The notes under the pieces are model-generated. The model was not told the origin of the DNA. It ran no database searches and worked only from the letters and a program-made list of their open reading frames with translations. The position numbers were made by a program, and so were the translations under genes. From contig JARVLF010000015.1 of the NCBI GenBank assembly GCA_030849465.1, forward strand, positions 2,294,001 through 2,358,000: 64,000 nt of DNA, read 5' to 3'. This document shows, piece by piece, positions 37,726 through 48,625 of this stretch. The stretch comes from Moesziomyces globuligerus. Taxonomy: Eukaryota > Basidiomycota > Ustilaginomycetes > Ustilaginales > Ustilaginaceae. Position 1 is the stretch's first letter. Each line of letters starts with the position of its first letter.

Positions 37726-39149
37726 TTGCCCTCCCCGGGCGCTGCTCAGCATAGTTTCTTTGGACCCATACAGGCACTTTCCCTTCCAGCATCTTTCTCA
37801 CTCTTTCGCATTTGAAGTATCGCATCCGGTCCGATCGGAGCAGTAGTTGACCCCGCTGCTTTCTCTCGAGCTCTGCCGTGCACTGCGGGCAAGCTCGAGA
37901 AACGTCTGCTTGCTCCGTATCCCGGCACTGGACAGAGGGTCCGTGTGGCGGGCGGAGCTGGGCATCGGTAAATGAACAATCGTTTCTTTGATCTTTCCAG
38001 CTTGCAAGGTATCGGGGATCGGGAAGCTGAGTTTGGGTGAAGGTCTCCATGTCAGAGTCAGATGTTGGACAGAGGCGAGGTCAGGTTCGGACGAGACCCT
38101 GCCGGGGGGGTTGGGGTTGACGAGGTCGGTTGGATGCACCGGCGAGGTGTGCCGCAGCGTTGGTTGGCGGACGAAGCCTCGTTTGGGATTGGATCGGGCG
38201 AGGATGCGCCGAAGACGCGTGCGGACGGGCGCCGAGTCCGGCAGATTGGCGCAGCCTGCTCTTCGCTCCGACGATTCCGGCACAACCACCGCTCTGAGCT
38301 TGAGCTAGCCAATCCGGCCGTTTCGCCGCCTACCTCTGACCCGCCTTGCCCAGCTCATGACGAGAGTCCAAAGAGTCCAAAGAGCCCGAGAGCCCTGGAC
38401 TGCCTTGGGCTGAGCATGTCTTTGTTCGGAGAGATCCCGAAGGATATCTGTTTTGTTGAGTGAAGGATGGCAGCGGCGCACGGGGCACTCGGCACGCAGC
38501 ACGCCAAGCCTGGCGGCAGCACAGCGCAGGAAGAAAAAAACAGGAAAAAAAAAAGGAAAAAGCCAGAAGGGGTCCAATCCACGCAGACCGCACACGACTC
38601 GCACGGCTCTGCTTTTTCCGCCCAAGGTAGCAGCAGCCAGTGCGGGTGCAGCCCAGCCGAACGTCGCTCGTTGCCCAGCCTTTGGTGCGCTTTCGGACAT
38701 CTGCCGTCGGCAGCCTCTCTTCCGCCCCTCCCGGAAGCACACCGCAATCCATGGAAGCCTTGTCCTGTACGCCCTCAGCCGTGCTGGAGCGTCGTCAGCG
38801 TCGTCACAAAAGTCGAGAGCCTGTCTTGCTACCACCACCATCATCCCCCTTCGTCCCCGTTCGATCGCTATACCCAAACCCCTTCGTGGCGTAAGGTAGC
38901 TCGACGACTCCACATCGCTGGATTATTCAAAGCGATCGCGTCTCATCTGAAATTCCTGGTTCGTGCGTAAGTGCTTGTTTGCTCCGGCTGGCAGTGGCCA
39001 TCTCTGGCCTTGCTGTGCAGAGCCTCGCTGGCCGCTCAATCGAAGCGTTTCAGAGTGTCTGTGCGCGTGCATGTGGCTAACTCGACTGCGCCTTCTGCTT
39101 GCTCGTGTGTCTCTCTCTCCCACCAACTGCTTCCCGTCACCGCCTGCAG
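37726..39149. other. Intergenic region before the M1 aminopeptidase
   Basis: This 1.4 kb stretch holds the 3' region of the synthetase gene and the promoter of the aminopeptidase. There is an A-rich patch at about 38534-38563. Frames here lack domains, and I see no gene. Confidence 0.45.
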
Positions 39150-42100
39150 ATGAAACCCACCTCGCTCCTTTCATCCTGCATTCGAGCCCAATCAGCTCCA
39201 CGTTCAAGCGTTCGTCTCCACACTCTTCGCGCCTCTCCCACGCTCGCTAGCGTCGCTCGTGCCAACGCCCAGCAACGCCCCCGTCTTCTGCAGACCCAGC
39301 TTGCAAAGGTAAGCTTCCTCTTGCCCTCACCTTCGCTGCCTCTCGCACTTGCACGGCGCAGCTTTGGCGTCTATAGTCCCACACTCTTGGTCACATGTGG
39401 CCATCGGACACGCGCAAAGTCAGAAAGGCTCACCTCTTCCTCGCCCTCTCTCTCTTTGTTGCGCTCCTGGCTCTGCTCGTTCCTTCCTTCGGCGAACGCT
39501 CCTTCTGGCAGTCGCTCCGCTCTTCAGCCGCTTCCGCCTTCAACCGCAACCACGCTACCTGTGCACTCGCAGACCCCGCGTTTGCTCCCGTCTCCTCCAC
39601 CATGACCGACGCCACCGACGCCTCCAAGTGGTTCCGCTTGCCCCGCAACGTCGTCCCCACCCACTACGACATCACGCTCAAGTCCGACCTCGAGGCGCTC
39701 CAGTTCTCCGGCACCGCTACCATCGACCTCGACGTGCTCGAGGACACCGACGAGATCGTCTTCAACGCCGCCGCAAAGCTTGCCCTCAGCAAGTCGCTCG
39801 TCTTCAGCCAGGCGCTCAAGACCGACAACAAGAGCATCGTCGCCCTCGACATCGACGCAAAGCATGAGCGCGCCACCGCAAAGCTCCCCAACACCCTCCC
39901 CAAGGGCTCCAAGGCGCAGCTCGTCGTCGCCTTCGCCAGCGACATTGACAAGAGCATGATGGGCTACTACCGCTCCACCTGGGAGCACGAGGGCAAGAAG
40001 GGCTACTACGCCCTCACCCAGTTCGAGCCCACCGCCGCCCGCCGCGCCATCCCCACCTGGGACGAGCCCAACCTCAAGGCCACCTACACCTTCCGCATGA
40101 TCCACCGCAAGGACACCACCGCCCTCGCCAACATGAACGTCGAAAGCTCCAAGCACATCTCCCAGGCCGAGCAGGACAAGCTCCTCCGCGCCGCCGAGCT
40201 CGGCCTCGACGAGGCCTTTGTCAACGCCGGGAAGACCGAGGGCAAGACCGAAGTCGCTTCCACCGCCTCCAACGACTGGACCGTCACCGAGTTCGCCACC
40301 ACCCCCAAGGTCTCCACCTACCTCGTCGCCTGGGCCAACGGCCCCTTTGTCAGCATCGAGAGCAGCTACACCAGCCCGCTCACCGGCAAGGTCATCCCCA
40401 TGAAGGTCTACACCACCCCCGAGTACATCCACCAGGCCCAGTACGCCCTCGACGTCAAGGTCAAGGTCCTCCCCGAGTACGAGCGCGTCTTTGACGTCGC
40501 CTACCCTCTCCCCAAGCTCGACACGCTCGTCGCCTCGGACTTCGACGCAGGCGCCATGGAGAACTGGGGTCTCATCACCGGTCGTACCTCGGTCTACCTC
40601 TACGACCCCGAGAAGTCCGGTCTGCAGGGCCAGAAGCGCACCGCCGGTGTCCAGTCGCACGAGGTCGCCCACCAGTGGTTCGGCAACATCGCCACCCTCG
40701 ACTGGTGGGACAACCTCTGGCTCAACGAGGCCTTTGCCACTCTCATGGGTGAGGTCGTCATCCTCGACCGTTGCTTCCCCGAGTGGGAGTCGGCCTCCGA
40801 GTTCATCAATGTCCACCTGGACCGTGCGCTCGACCTCGACGGCAAGCGCTCCAGCCACCCCATCGAGGTGCCCCTCCAGGGCGAGAACGTCGAGGACGCC
40901 ATCAACCAGGTGTTCGACGCCATCTCCTACTCCAAGGGCGCCAGTGTGCTCCGCATGCTTTCCAACATGATCGGCGAGGACGTCTTCCTCAAGGGTGTCT
41001 CGATCTACCTCAAGAAGCACCTCTACTCGAACGCCGTGACCAAGGACCTCTGGAACGGCATCAGCGAGGCCTCGGGCCGCGACATTGCCTCGATCATGGC
41101 CAACTGGGTGCTCAAGCAGGGCTTCCCCGTCCTCACCGTCACCGAGGAGGCCGACGGCCTGCGCGTCAAGCAGAACCGTTTCCTCTCCACCGGCGACCCC
41201 AAGCCCGAGGAGGACGAGACGCTGTGGTACGTGCCGCTCATGCTCAAGACGGTCGGCGCCGACGGCAAGGTCTCGGTCGACCGCGATGCGTTCCTCAACA
41301 GCGAGCGCGAGGTCAAGATCCCGCTCGCCAACGCTAAGGACGTCACCTACAAGCTCAACGCCGAGACCATCGGCGTCTACCGCGTCGCCTACTCGCCCGA
41401 GCGCCTGGCCAAGCTCGGCGAGGAGGCCGCCAAGAAGGACTCGGCCTTCTCGCTCGAGGACCGCGTGGGTCTAGTTTCGGACGCCTTCACGCTGGCTTCG
41501 GCCGGGTACGGCAAGACGTCCGGCGGCCTGTCGCTGCTCAAGGCGCTGCGCAACGACCCTACTTACCTGGTCAACTCGGCCTCGTCGCTCAACCTCGGCA
41601 CGCTCGCCAGCGCATGGTGGGAGCAGGAGACCGAGGTGACCACCGCCATCAAGAAGCTGCGTGCCGACATCTTTGGCCCGACCGCCAAGCGTCTCGGCTT
41701 TGAGTTTGGTGCCAACGACTCGCCCGACCTCAAGCAGCTGCGCGCGGTGGCCATCGCTGCTGCTGCTGCGGGCGAGGATGCGTGGACGCTCGGCGAGATC
41801 AAGAAGCGCTTTGAGCAGCTCACGACGTCGGGCGACGACAGCCAGATCCACCCGGATCTGCTGCGCACCGCGTTTGCACGCGCCGTCGAGCACGGTGGCG
41901 AAAAGGAGTACGAGGCGGTGCTGGCGATCTACCGCAAGCCGCCGACGCCGACGCACAAGATCGCGGCCATGCTGGCGCTGGGTGCGTCGCGCGACGTCAA
42001 GCTGCTGGAGCGCACCGTCGACTTTTTGTTCGGCGACGAGGTCAAGGAGCAGGACTTTATGTTCTTCTTTGCCGCGCTCTCGGGCAACCCTGCCGGTCGC

Positions 42101-42379
42101 CGTCTGATCTGGGACGCGACAAAGACGCGCTGGGAGACGCTCTCGAAGCGCTTTGCGGGCAACTTTTCGCTCTCGCGCATCATCGAGTACTCGTTCAGCG
42201 CCTTTGCCTCGGAAAAGGATGCAAAGGACGTAGAGAGCTTCTTCGAGGGCAAGGACACCGCCAAGTTCTCCATGGGCTTGAGCCAGGGTCTTGACGCAGT
42301 CCGCGCTCGCGCTAGGTGGGTCGAGCGCGACGCGGCCGATGTCAAGCAGTGGCTCCAGGCCAACGGATACCTCGCCTAA
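39150..42379 (+). CDS. M1-family zinc aminopeptidase (Ape2/Aap1 type), organellar form with internal cytosolic start
   Basis: Exon 1 (39150-39308) encodes 53 residues rich in Arg, Ser and Leu with no acidic residues, a good presequence. A 203-base intron (GTAAGC to CAG) leads to exon 2 (39512-42379), giving 1008 residues. The exopeptidase motif GAMEN is at 400-404, and the zinc site is H436-E-V-A-H440 with Glu459 in NEAFA. M1 enzymes remove N-terminal residues from peptides; yeast relatives Ape2 and Aap1 act in general peptide turnover. Met84, just before the conserved domain start, would give a cytosolic protein of the usual ~925-residue length. All catalytic residues are intact. Confidence 0.93.
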
Positions 42380-43451
42380 GCACTTGACAGATGCGAAGAC
42401 GATGTTTCAAGATGCGCCAATGTCAGATGAATCAGACGTGGATGATGAGGTGTGGATGTGCGCGGGAGAGCGGTGTCAGAGGGAGTGATGAACGTCTGTA
42501 GTTTGGATCGGACTTGGAGAGGGCGTTGATGTCGCGGTGAAGCGAGGATGGACGTTGTGATGCTTGACGCGAGGCGAGTTTTGGACGGGGTCGTTGTGCG
42601 CACTCTGCGTAGCTTCTGCATCGGGCCTGACGAGGCTGGATGGGCGTTGCCGCAGGTGATGCAGCGATCGACGTGCGCTCCATCAAAGCTGAGACCGCGT
42701 CTTGGCGTGGTCTGAGCGTGCGTGCGATGCATGTCCAGGCGGCAGACAAGTGCGTAGTCCTGCTCAACCTGGCATCTTTCCTCGCTGTCGGACATGAAGC
42801 GCTTCATGTTGGCCGTCTTCATGTTGGCTTCATCTGCGCACCGCGCGCGTATCGTTCGTCCTGATGCGCTCGCTCCAACACCCTTCAGGCATCAAGGTAC
42901 GCCTACAGCAGCCGCAGCGCGGTGGTGAGCCAGCCGAGGTCGCCGCTGCTGCACATGCTGCGCAGACAAAGGTGGGCTTCATGCCATTTGCGCAGCGCGT
43001 GTCACCCGACCTCATACGTGCGCTGCAGCACGTTGGTCCATCGAGGAGGACAACGGTATCGAAGGAGACGCAGGGCTGTGGTGAGCGCGGTGGGTGCAGT
43101 CGCAGGGGCTTGCGCCGGCTGGCTGTGCGCGCGGCAGGTGAGGCGGTGGGCAAACGCAGCACCGGACAGGGGGTTGGTGATGCGAGAGAGCAACCAAGTC
43201 GACCGCCATCGATGGGATCCTATGAACGCAGCTGCGCATCCATTGTTTCCAGGCAAAGCGTCCATTGCGCATGTTGCACGCACGGTGGGCGCGCAACCAA
43301 CCGCCCTCACCCCCTGAGCAACTCCGTCGAGTAGCGACGCACCACTGCACTGAGGTATAAAGCCATCGCTGCGAGTCACCTCCGATGGTCGGTCTTGCCT
43401 CAAAACTCACACGCATCCCCTGACTTTGACTCCACCTCTGCAACGGACAAG
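42380..43451. other. Intergenic region upstream of small secreted protein A
   Basis: This 1.07 kb stretch contains the promoter of the next gene. An ATG at 42794 opens a 44-codon frame with a signal-peptide-like start, but no well-formed intron extends it. No other gene is supported. Confidence 0.4.
43356..43361 (+). promoter_or_regulatory. TATA box of small secreted protein A
   Basis: TATAAA lies about 90 bases before the ATG at 43452, a standard position. Confidence 0.65.
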
Positions 43452-44117
43452 ATGATGTTCAAGTCGCTCCTTGCCGTGGCGCTTGTGGCCGTCAGCATGC
43501 ATGCTGTCTATGCCACCGAGGTGTCGCTCGACGTCGAGGTCAAGAGCGAGACGACTGGTGACAAGCCCAAAGGAGCCTCCTTTGCCTGCAGTAAGTCAAC
43601 TCCCCAACACCACTCTGCCTGAGCGTGCCTGCCGGGTTCTCTTAGTTGCAACAACTGACTCGAGTCCGGGTTGGCAGAGATCGAGTCGCGTCGATGCAAG
43701 AGTGTGGAGCACTACACGGATGTGGTGTACGACCACCACCTCGAGGTGACCAAATGCTACCAGCCGCACACGCTCAAGAACCTCTACAACCGCTTCACGC
43801 CGTTCGGCAACCGCGGCCTGTTTGCCGACACGGTCTACGTCTCCTGCCCCACCAAGCCCAACAAGGACGACAAGGCCGTACCCTGCGACTTGGCCAGCAG
43901 CTTTGCCACCATGCACGTTCAGGACATCCGTCAGGTATGCACACCCCCACTCTGGTTGAATGGTGCGAGAGTGACTGACGAGGGCGGATTGCTGACGGTG
44001 TTGCGTTTGTTGCGAGGTCAGATCGTCGTGGATGGCATCAACGAGCAGACGCGCTGCAGCCCGCGCGTCGAGTGCTTCAAGCTCCAAGACGTCGACGCCC
44101 AGTGCTTCCCCTTGTAA
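43452..44117 (+). CDS. Small cysteine-rich secreted protein A, three exons
   Basis: Exons 43452-43590, 43678-43934 and 44022-44117 give 163 residues. Both introns are 87 bases long and contain CTGAC; donors are GTAAGT and GTATGC, acceptors CAG. The first ~21 residues (MMFKSLLAVALVAVSMHAVYA) form a clear signal peptide. The mature part has eight cysteines, allowing four disulfides, and no known domain. The reading frame stays open through intron 2, so intron retention would add 29 residues without a stop. Small size, secretion signal, even cysteine count and TATA box fit a fungal effector or wall-associated protein; the function is unknown. It converges with a second gene of the same kind. Confidence 0.8.
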
Positions 44118-44488
44118 CGGCTGTGGCAAGCCCCGCCAATCGGTGACACTAGGTTGCACACCATGATCTGCTTCTTTCCTTCGTTTTTTCCCCCCTTTCA
44201 ATCAAACCCACTCGTTTTCTTCCTCTTCGTTCATGCCCTAGCTTGCGAGACTGCGCGGTTTTGGTGGCCGCAAGAAGCGACGATCTTGTGGCTCCCTCGC
44301 TCTGGCTGACGTAGCTTCAAGCCTGTGTGCTTCTCGTGTGACTGTCGAGGTGCATTCGACACAGACAACGTGGCACCAGAGGCATCGACACTCGTCGCCG
44401 ATCTCACCGCGATGCGAGGGTAACAATAGGCGATACCGAATTCGATTTCGAACTGGAATGACAGGCGGATGAACAGGGATCAAGCGCG
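44118..44488. other. Gap between the two convergent secreted-protein genes
   Basis: These 371 bases are the 3' regions of both convergent genes. A T/C-rich run near 44175-44230 is the only notable feature. Confidence 0.45.
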
Positions 44489-45054
44489 TCATGAGTCGTA
44501 CGAGCGGTCCTCGAGATCCATCAGGCCGTCTGCTGCAGGTTGAACGTCGACGACCTGAGCGCTCGGCTTATCGCAGCCCCTTCTTGGCTTTGGCCAGCAG
44601 TCGACGTGCACCTTTGCATCGCACGTCACGAGCGGCTCCAAATACTAGCGTCCCAACCCGACATCGAATCGCCGTCAGCTCTCTGTGTACAAACAAAAGA
44701 AGCGTGAAGAAAAGAGGCGTGGGCTTACATGGGTGATCCAGTAGGTGTCTGGAGTGTCCGAGGTGTCTGAGAGCTGCTGTTTGATGGCCGAGTCGGGCGC
44801 GATCGAGATAGCAGCCAGCGCGGTACCGGGAGCAGCGGTGCCGGGACATGGACGTACCTCGATGCCGCGCATCGCATCGCCCAGGCTACCTAGCGACACG
44901 CACGTCGGCACAGCTACGCCACCACGAGCCCACGTCAGCAATGCCGAATCTGCCTACACATCCGATCGAAAGCGTACGTACCGCAGACTGCTTCTGGGAT
45001 CTTTCGTGCCGCAACGACGGTCAGCACCGCACAAACGAGGAGAATCACCTTCAT
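44489..45054 (-). CDS. Small cysteine-rich secreted protein B, at least three exons
   Basis: No long frame marks this gene; I assembled it from splice signals. Exon 1 (45054-44982) encodes a signal peptide (MKVILLVCAVLTVVAA). A 68-base intron (GTACGT, CTGAC, TAG) leads to exon 2 (44913-44729), and an 84-base intron (GTAAGC, CTGAC, TAG) leads to exon 3 (44644-44489). The frame holds across both joins and gives 137 residues with six cysteines after the signal, including VTCDAKVHVDC and RRGCDKP. An optional in-frame 81-base intron (44857-44777, GTACGT to CAG) would remove one cysteine and leave 110 residues. A TATA box stands 56 bases upstream. No domain is recognised; an effector-like role is inferred. 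Confidence 0.62.
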
Positions 45055-45376
45055 TGTGCGCGTCGGTGTGGTGGTGGGCAAGGGGCAAAAGCCTTGGTCT
45101 CGTGGCCTCATTTATATGTCCACATCCTCTTCTCGCTGCTAGGAATGCGGCAGGTTTCTCTCGGTGTACAACCTGGCGCGTGACGCTTCCGCTGCAGAAC
45201 ATCTGCATGGCCTGCAACACACCCACATCCCGTTGCACTCTGCACGACGACACTGGGCCCCACCCATCTCATCAAGCCGCATCCCAGCCAATAAAAGCCT
45301 CTCGCATGCACACTTGCCAGGGTCAATTTACACGATCGCGATATATTGGCAACATCCGTAGCACAAGCGACTCTAA
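45055..45376. promoter_or_regulatory. Upstream region of small secreted protein B
   Basis: These 322 bases lie between the start of secreted protein B and the end of the next minus-strand gene. They include the TATA box; otherwise nothing stands out. Confidence 0.45.
45110..45116 (-). promoter_or_regulatory. TATA box of small secreted protein B
   Basis: On the minus strand TATAAAT lies 56 bases upstream of the ATG at 45054. Together with the signal peptide it supports a real gene here. Confidence 0.6.
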
Positions 45377-46450
45377 TCAGCGACGGCCACGCTGGTGCTC
45401 GAGGCTGTCTTCTGGTGCATCGTCTACGGGGGGCAGGGCGGTGTTTCCCGGCGCGGGACTCGCGGTGCGCGAAGCGTCCCTGGACCTGGAAGCGGCGCGG
45501 GAGCGGGAACGCGAGTGGGAGCCCGACCTCTGGGCGGGGATGATGCCGTTGGGATAGGCGCTCTTGTTGTGCACGGCCTCGTTGTAGTCGCGCTTGCGCT
45601 CGGACTCGAGCTGCTGCGAAAACTCCTTCTGCTTCTTGCTCGTCTGGCCGGCCTGGAGGAAGAGGCTATCCCAGGTCGAGGGGCGAACCTTTGCCTGGAG
45701 CTCGTCGAGCTTCTCGTCGGTGGTAAAGGTGAGGTAGTGTTCGCGATGCGTGTCGATGGCGGCAAACAGCGCGGCCACGAGGTAAGGCACCGAGAGCGAG
45801 GCGGGGAGCTCGACGAGGGCGGGGTCAAAGTGGGCGACGGTGGCATGGACGCCCTTGATGAGCTCGACGAGCGTGGCCTTGTTGCCGTCGACGCTGCGTC
45901 GGAGCGAGACGTTGAGCGACTTGAGCGAGCCCTTGATGTAGACGTCGTCAGCCTGGGCGGTGGCGTCGGGGGCCGAGGAGGTCGAGGGGCGCTCGAGGTG
46001 ATACTTGCTCTTGAAGATGCCCTTGGTGGGGATCTTGGTGCAGGCGCCGAGGTCGGCGCGCTCGTCGAGCTGGATGATCTCGTAGGTGGACGAGGCGACG
46101 TGCTTGCGCACCGCGAAAGGCGCCTTGCTGTCCGCGGCGACGACGATCTTGACGGGCGAGGCGTAGATCTCCGAGGTCTCGCCTACGAGGCTGTGGAGGA
46201 GCGTCTTGTCGAGCTCGGAGCGGGCGGCGTACTCGAGCTGAACGATCTCAAAGACGACGCGGTCGTCGGCGTTGGCGTCGACGAACACGATGGGGTCCCT
46301 GCGGCGGTCGAGGTTCTTGACGGTGAGCGAGCAGGGGAGGGTGGAGGGGAAGGGAGCGGTGGTGTTGGCAGCATTGTACGAGGGCACGGTCTCGAGCGTG
46401 GTAGTGCTGTGCGCGTATCCCGGCAAGACGGTCTTGTCCTCGAAAGTCAT
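45377..46450 (-). CDS. Unrecognised 357-residue protein with Arg/Ser-rich tail
   Basis: The frame opens with ATG at 46450 and is uninterrupted. I do not recognise a family. Residues ~35-240 alternate hydrophobic and polar residues in a way that suggests beta strands (for example SLTVKNLDRRRDPIVFVDAN and KIVVAADSKAPFAVRKHV). Residues 240-300 look helical (LTFTTDEKLDELQAKV, then KKQKEFSQQLESERKRDY). The last ~50 residues are Arg/Ser-rich and disordered. No signal peptide or membrane segment is seen, so it is probably cytosolic or nuclear. Codon use resembles that of its neighbours, which argues for a real gene. Confidence 0.75.
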   Translation of the reverse strand: MTFEDKTVLPGYAHSTTTLETVPSYNAANTTAPFPSTLPCSLTVKNLDRRRDPIVFVDANADDRVVFEIVQLEYAARSELDKTLLHSLVGETSEIYASPVKIVVAADSKAPFAVRKHVASSTYEIIQLDERADLGACTKIPTKGIFKSKYHLERPSTSSAPDATAQADDVYIKGSLKSLNVSLRRSVDGNKATLVELIKGVHATVAHFDPALVELPASLSVPYLVAALFAAIDTHREHYLTFTTDEKLDELQAKVRPSTWDSLFLQAGQTSKKQKEFSQQLESERKRDYNEAVHNKSAYPNGIIPAQRSGSHSRSRSRAASRSRDASRTASPAPGNTALPPVDDAPEDSLEHQRGRR

Positions 46451-47471
46451 TGTGTGTTGGAAGCTGGCGTTGGAAGCGGGGGTATCGACGATGGTGATGG
46501 TGGTGGGTCAAGGTGTGAAGAGGAGGTGGAAGCAAGTGGACAAGGACGGAAGATTTGGTGCGGACTGTGAAATGAATGAATTCGCCGCAAGGTCTGGCTG
46601 CGCATGGCAGGGTTGCGTGGAGGGGCGAGGGGCCCGTCCAAGATCGCCGCCGTGTGAGCTGCGAGCGTCCGCGTGGTCCGTCTGCATCGGCTGTCTTGTG
46701 AGCAGGCGATTCCACCTGATCAGGCACGGCTGAGGCACGGCTGAGGCACGGCTGGAACCGATCCGAACACGAAAGCCATTCGCACCGGTGCAAAGCGCCA
46801 CAAACTGATTTCGCTTCGCACCTGCACCGCTGCTGCCTCAGCCTCGGCTATGCGATCGGAAAAAGCTGATGGCACGTCTGGGCCGGGTCCCCTCTTCCCG
46901 AGGTCGAGACAGGCTTGAACGAGTGCATCGAGTCACAGCTCCCTTGTTGATGAGCACACGATCCTGTGGGCACGAGTCTTGGTCGTGAGCCGGCGAGAAG
47001 TTTTGTCGTGGCCAGGGGCAGCCCAGCATGCAAATTCTCGGAGAAGGCCGAGCCGCCGACTCGAGCGGAAGGGAGCGTGGTGTCGAACGCGACAGAGGAC
47101 GAGCATCGGGAAGGGGAGCGAGCATCGGGTGAGAGTTGGGGGCGGATGCAAATCGGGGCTAGGGTCGGCGCGAGTTGGTCTTGTAGAATCCAACTCTGCA
47201 GGGTGCAGGAGGGGGCATCAACACGCGCTGTGATTGGGCGAGGCGGGCGAGGCGTGGAGATATGCAGGTGCGTCCCGCGGTTGGGGAGCTTGAGGTGCCT
47301 GCGGTGCGGTGCAGCCGAAGAGCGCACTCGAGGAATTCAGAATTGCCTCTGCTCTTGCGGCGAGCCGCGTTCCGTGGCGGCTGAGCTGCGGGTGGCTGCA
47401 GGACGCGTGGATGCACGTTGGGGCAAATCATTTAGAGCTCCCGCCTGCTGCTGCACCCTTTTCGGCGAGAG

Positions 47472-47512
47472 CAGCCAGCCAGCCAGCCAGCTAGCCAGCC
47501 AGCTAGCCAGCC
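47472..47512 (+). repeat. CAGC/CTAGC short tandem repeat
   Basis: CAGC units alternate with AGCTAGC variants over about 40 bases. It resembles the CAGC repeat at 32321-32374. Confidence 0.8.
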
Positions 47513-48010
47513 GCGGTCGGCGGTTCCTAAGGCTGTCAGCGTCTGCCGAGCCTGCGGGAACTGAGCGAGTGCGACTGCCACTCTCGAGATGCGCCGCCGA
47601 GCTGCGCGATTCAACGTCCGTCTGGGCGGGCTAGACCAGCCAAATGCCTCCTGGTTCGCCGACCCCTCAAGCCAATTTGCTTCTGCTCTGGCTTGTGGCG
47701 CTGTGAGGGCAAGCACGCAGCGGAATGGAGGCGAGCGCGCACAAAACACGCTCGTCCGATCCCCTACCCGAGTGCAGCCACCTCATCTCGTTGGTCCTCT
47801 CACTTCCGCCGACTGGCCGACAGAACGAACTGATGAGCGCGAGAGCGACGCGCCAATCCACTCTGCGCCAGTCCCCTCAGCCCAAAACGCGCTGCAAGGG
47901 CTCCTGTCAATCCAGCTGTGCCGCCACCCAAATCCTACACCGCAGACCACAGATCGCAAAGCCCCCTCATCTCGGCGCCTTCTCTCCACCGATCCAGGCT
48001 CCTCTCGCTC

Positions 48011-48038
48011 AATGCCATGCCATGCCGTGCCATGCCAT
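48011..48038 (+). repeat. GCCAT short tandem repeat
   Basis: About five ATGCC/GCCAT units with one substitution lie in the likely leader or promoter of the SKN1-type gene. Confidence 0.75.
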
Positions 48039-48625
48039 TTCATTCTTTTTCGTCGCAAGCCACGATGGCAGTCCACCATACGACTCGCAGCACTGAGCGC
48101 CTCTTTGAGGCTCCCCCCCCCTGTCCTGCCGCCTACCCCTCACGACCCTTTCCCCCATCCACTGCTCTCGCGTGTGGCGCGCCTCCGCTGGCCTGTTTTG
48201 GATATCCGCAACCGAGACCATCCCGCCTTACCCCCACTGCCTCCCCTGCCTGTCCGCCTCCCTTTGGCCCGTCTCTGCCTCGCACCGCCGCCCTGGCTAA
48301 GCTGACCTGAGTCTCCCCCGCTCGCCCCCTCGAGGCGGTCCCCTCTGCCACCGATCCATCCGTACAAGCATAGCCAGCTCAGCCTCTTCTGTGCATCTCT
48401 GCCGTCCCTGCCTCGCTCGCCCATCCGCCCGCCTGCGTCGACAAAGCTGCTCACCTTTGCCTGTGTCACTTCATCCCCTCCCACCACATCCCTTCCTCTG
48501 GGCGTGCTCACAATCTTCGCATCCCGCCGCCCTTCCTCTGACACTGCCCCCATCCACGTTCCTACCTCTACCGGCATCCTCATCGTAGACCGTCGTCTGA
48601 GCATCGGCTGGCTCTTTCGCCCGTC

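Larger units (their letters stand above)
46451..48625. other. Gene-poor 2.2 kb region before the SKN1-type gene
   Basis: Both flanking genes start here (divergent), so it contains two promoters. Frames inside are short and low-complexity. It holds a CAGC/CTAGC repeat and a GCCAT repeat. From about 48110 to 48600 it is strongly C/T-rich, fitting a long leader for the gene at 48626. Confidence 0.5.

Noticed and set aside
42376..42822. Minus-strand 148-codon frame downstream of the aminopeptidase
   Set aside because: It has no domain, its composition is unlike neighbouring genes, and it overlaps the expected 3' untranslated region.
42794..42925. Short frame with a signal-peptide-like start (MKRFMLAVFMLASSA) upstream of secreted protein A
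   Set aside because: It ends after 44 codons. Donor-acceptor pairs that would extend it lack a CTGAC-type branch motif or create a stop, and there is no TATA box nearby.
44626..44682. Alternative last exon of secreted protein B using the CAG acceptor at 44683
   Set aside because: The intron would be only 46 bases without a CTGAC motif and the exon ends after 18 codons. The TAG acceptor at 44645 has a branch motif and gives a cysteine-rich exon.
44914..44949. Shorter first intron for secreted protein B ending at CAG (44950)
   Set aside because: It would be 32 bases, too short for splicing, whereas the 68-base version has a CTGAC motif at normal distance.
46966..48305. Plus-strand frames of 222 and 238 codons before the SKN1-type gene
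   Set aside because: They are low-complexity, overlap open frames on the other strand, include tandem repeats and show no family motif. They read as G+C-rich chance frames.
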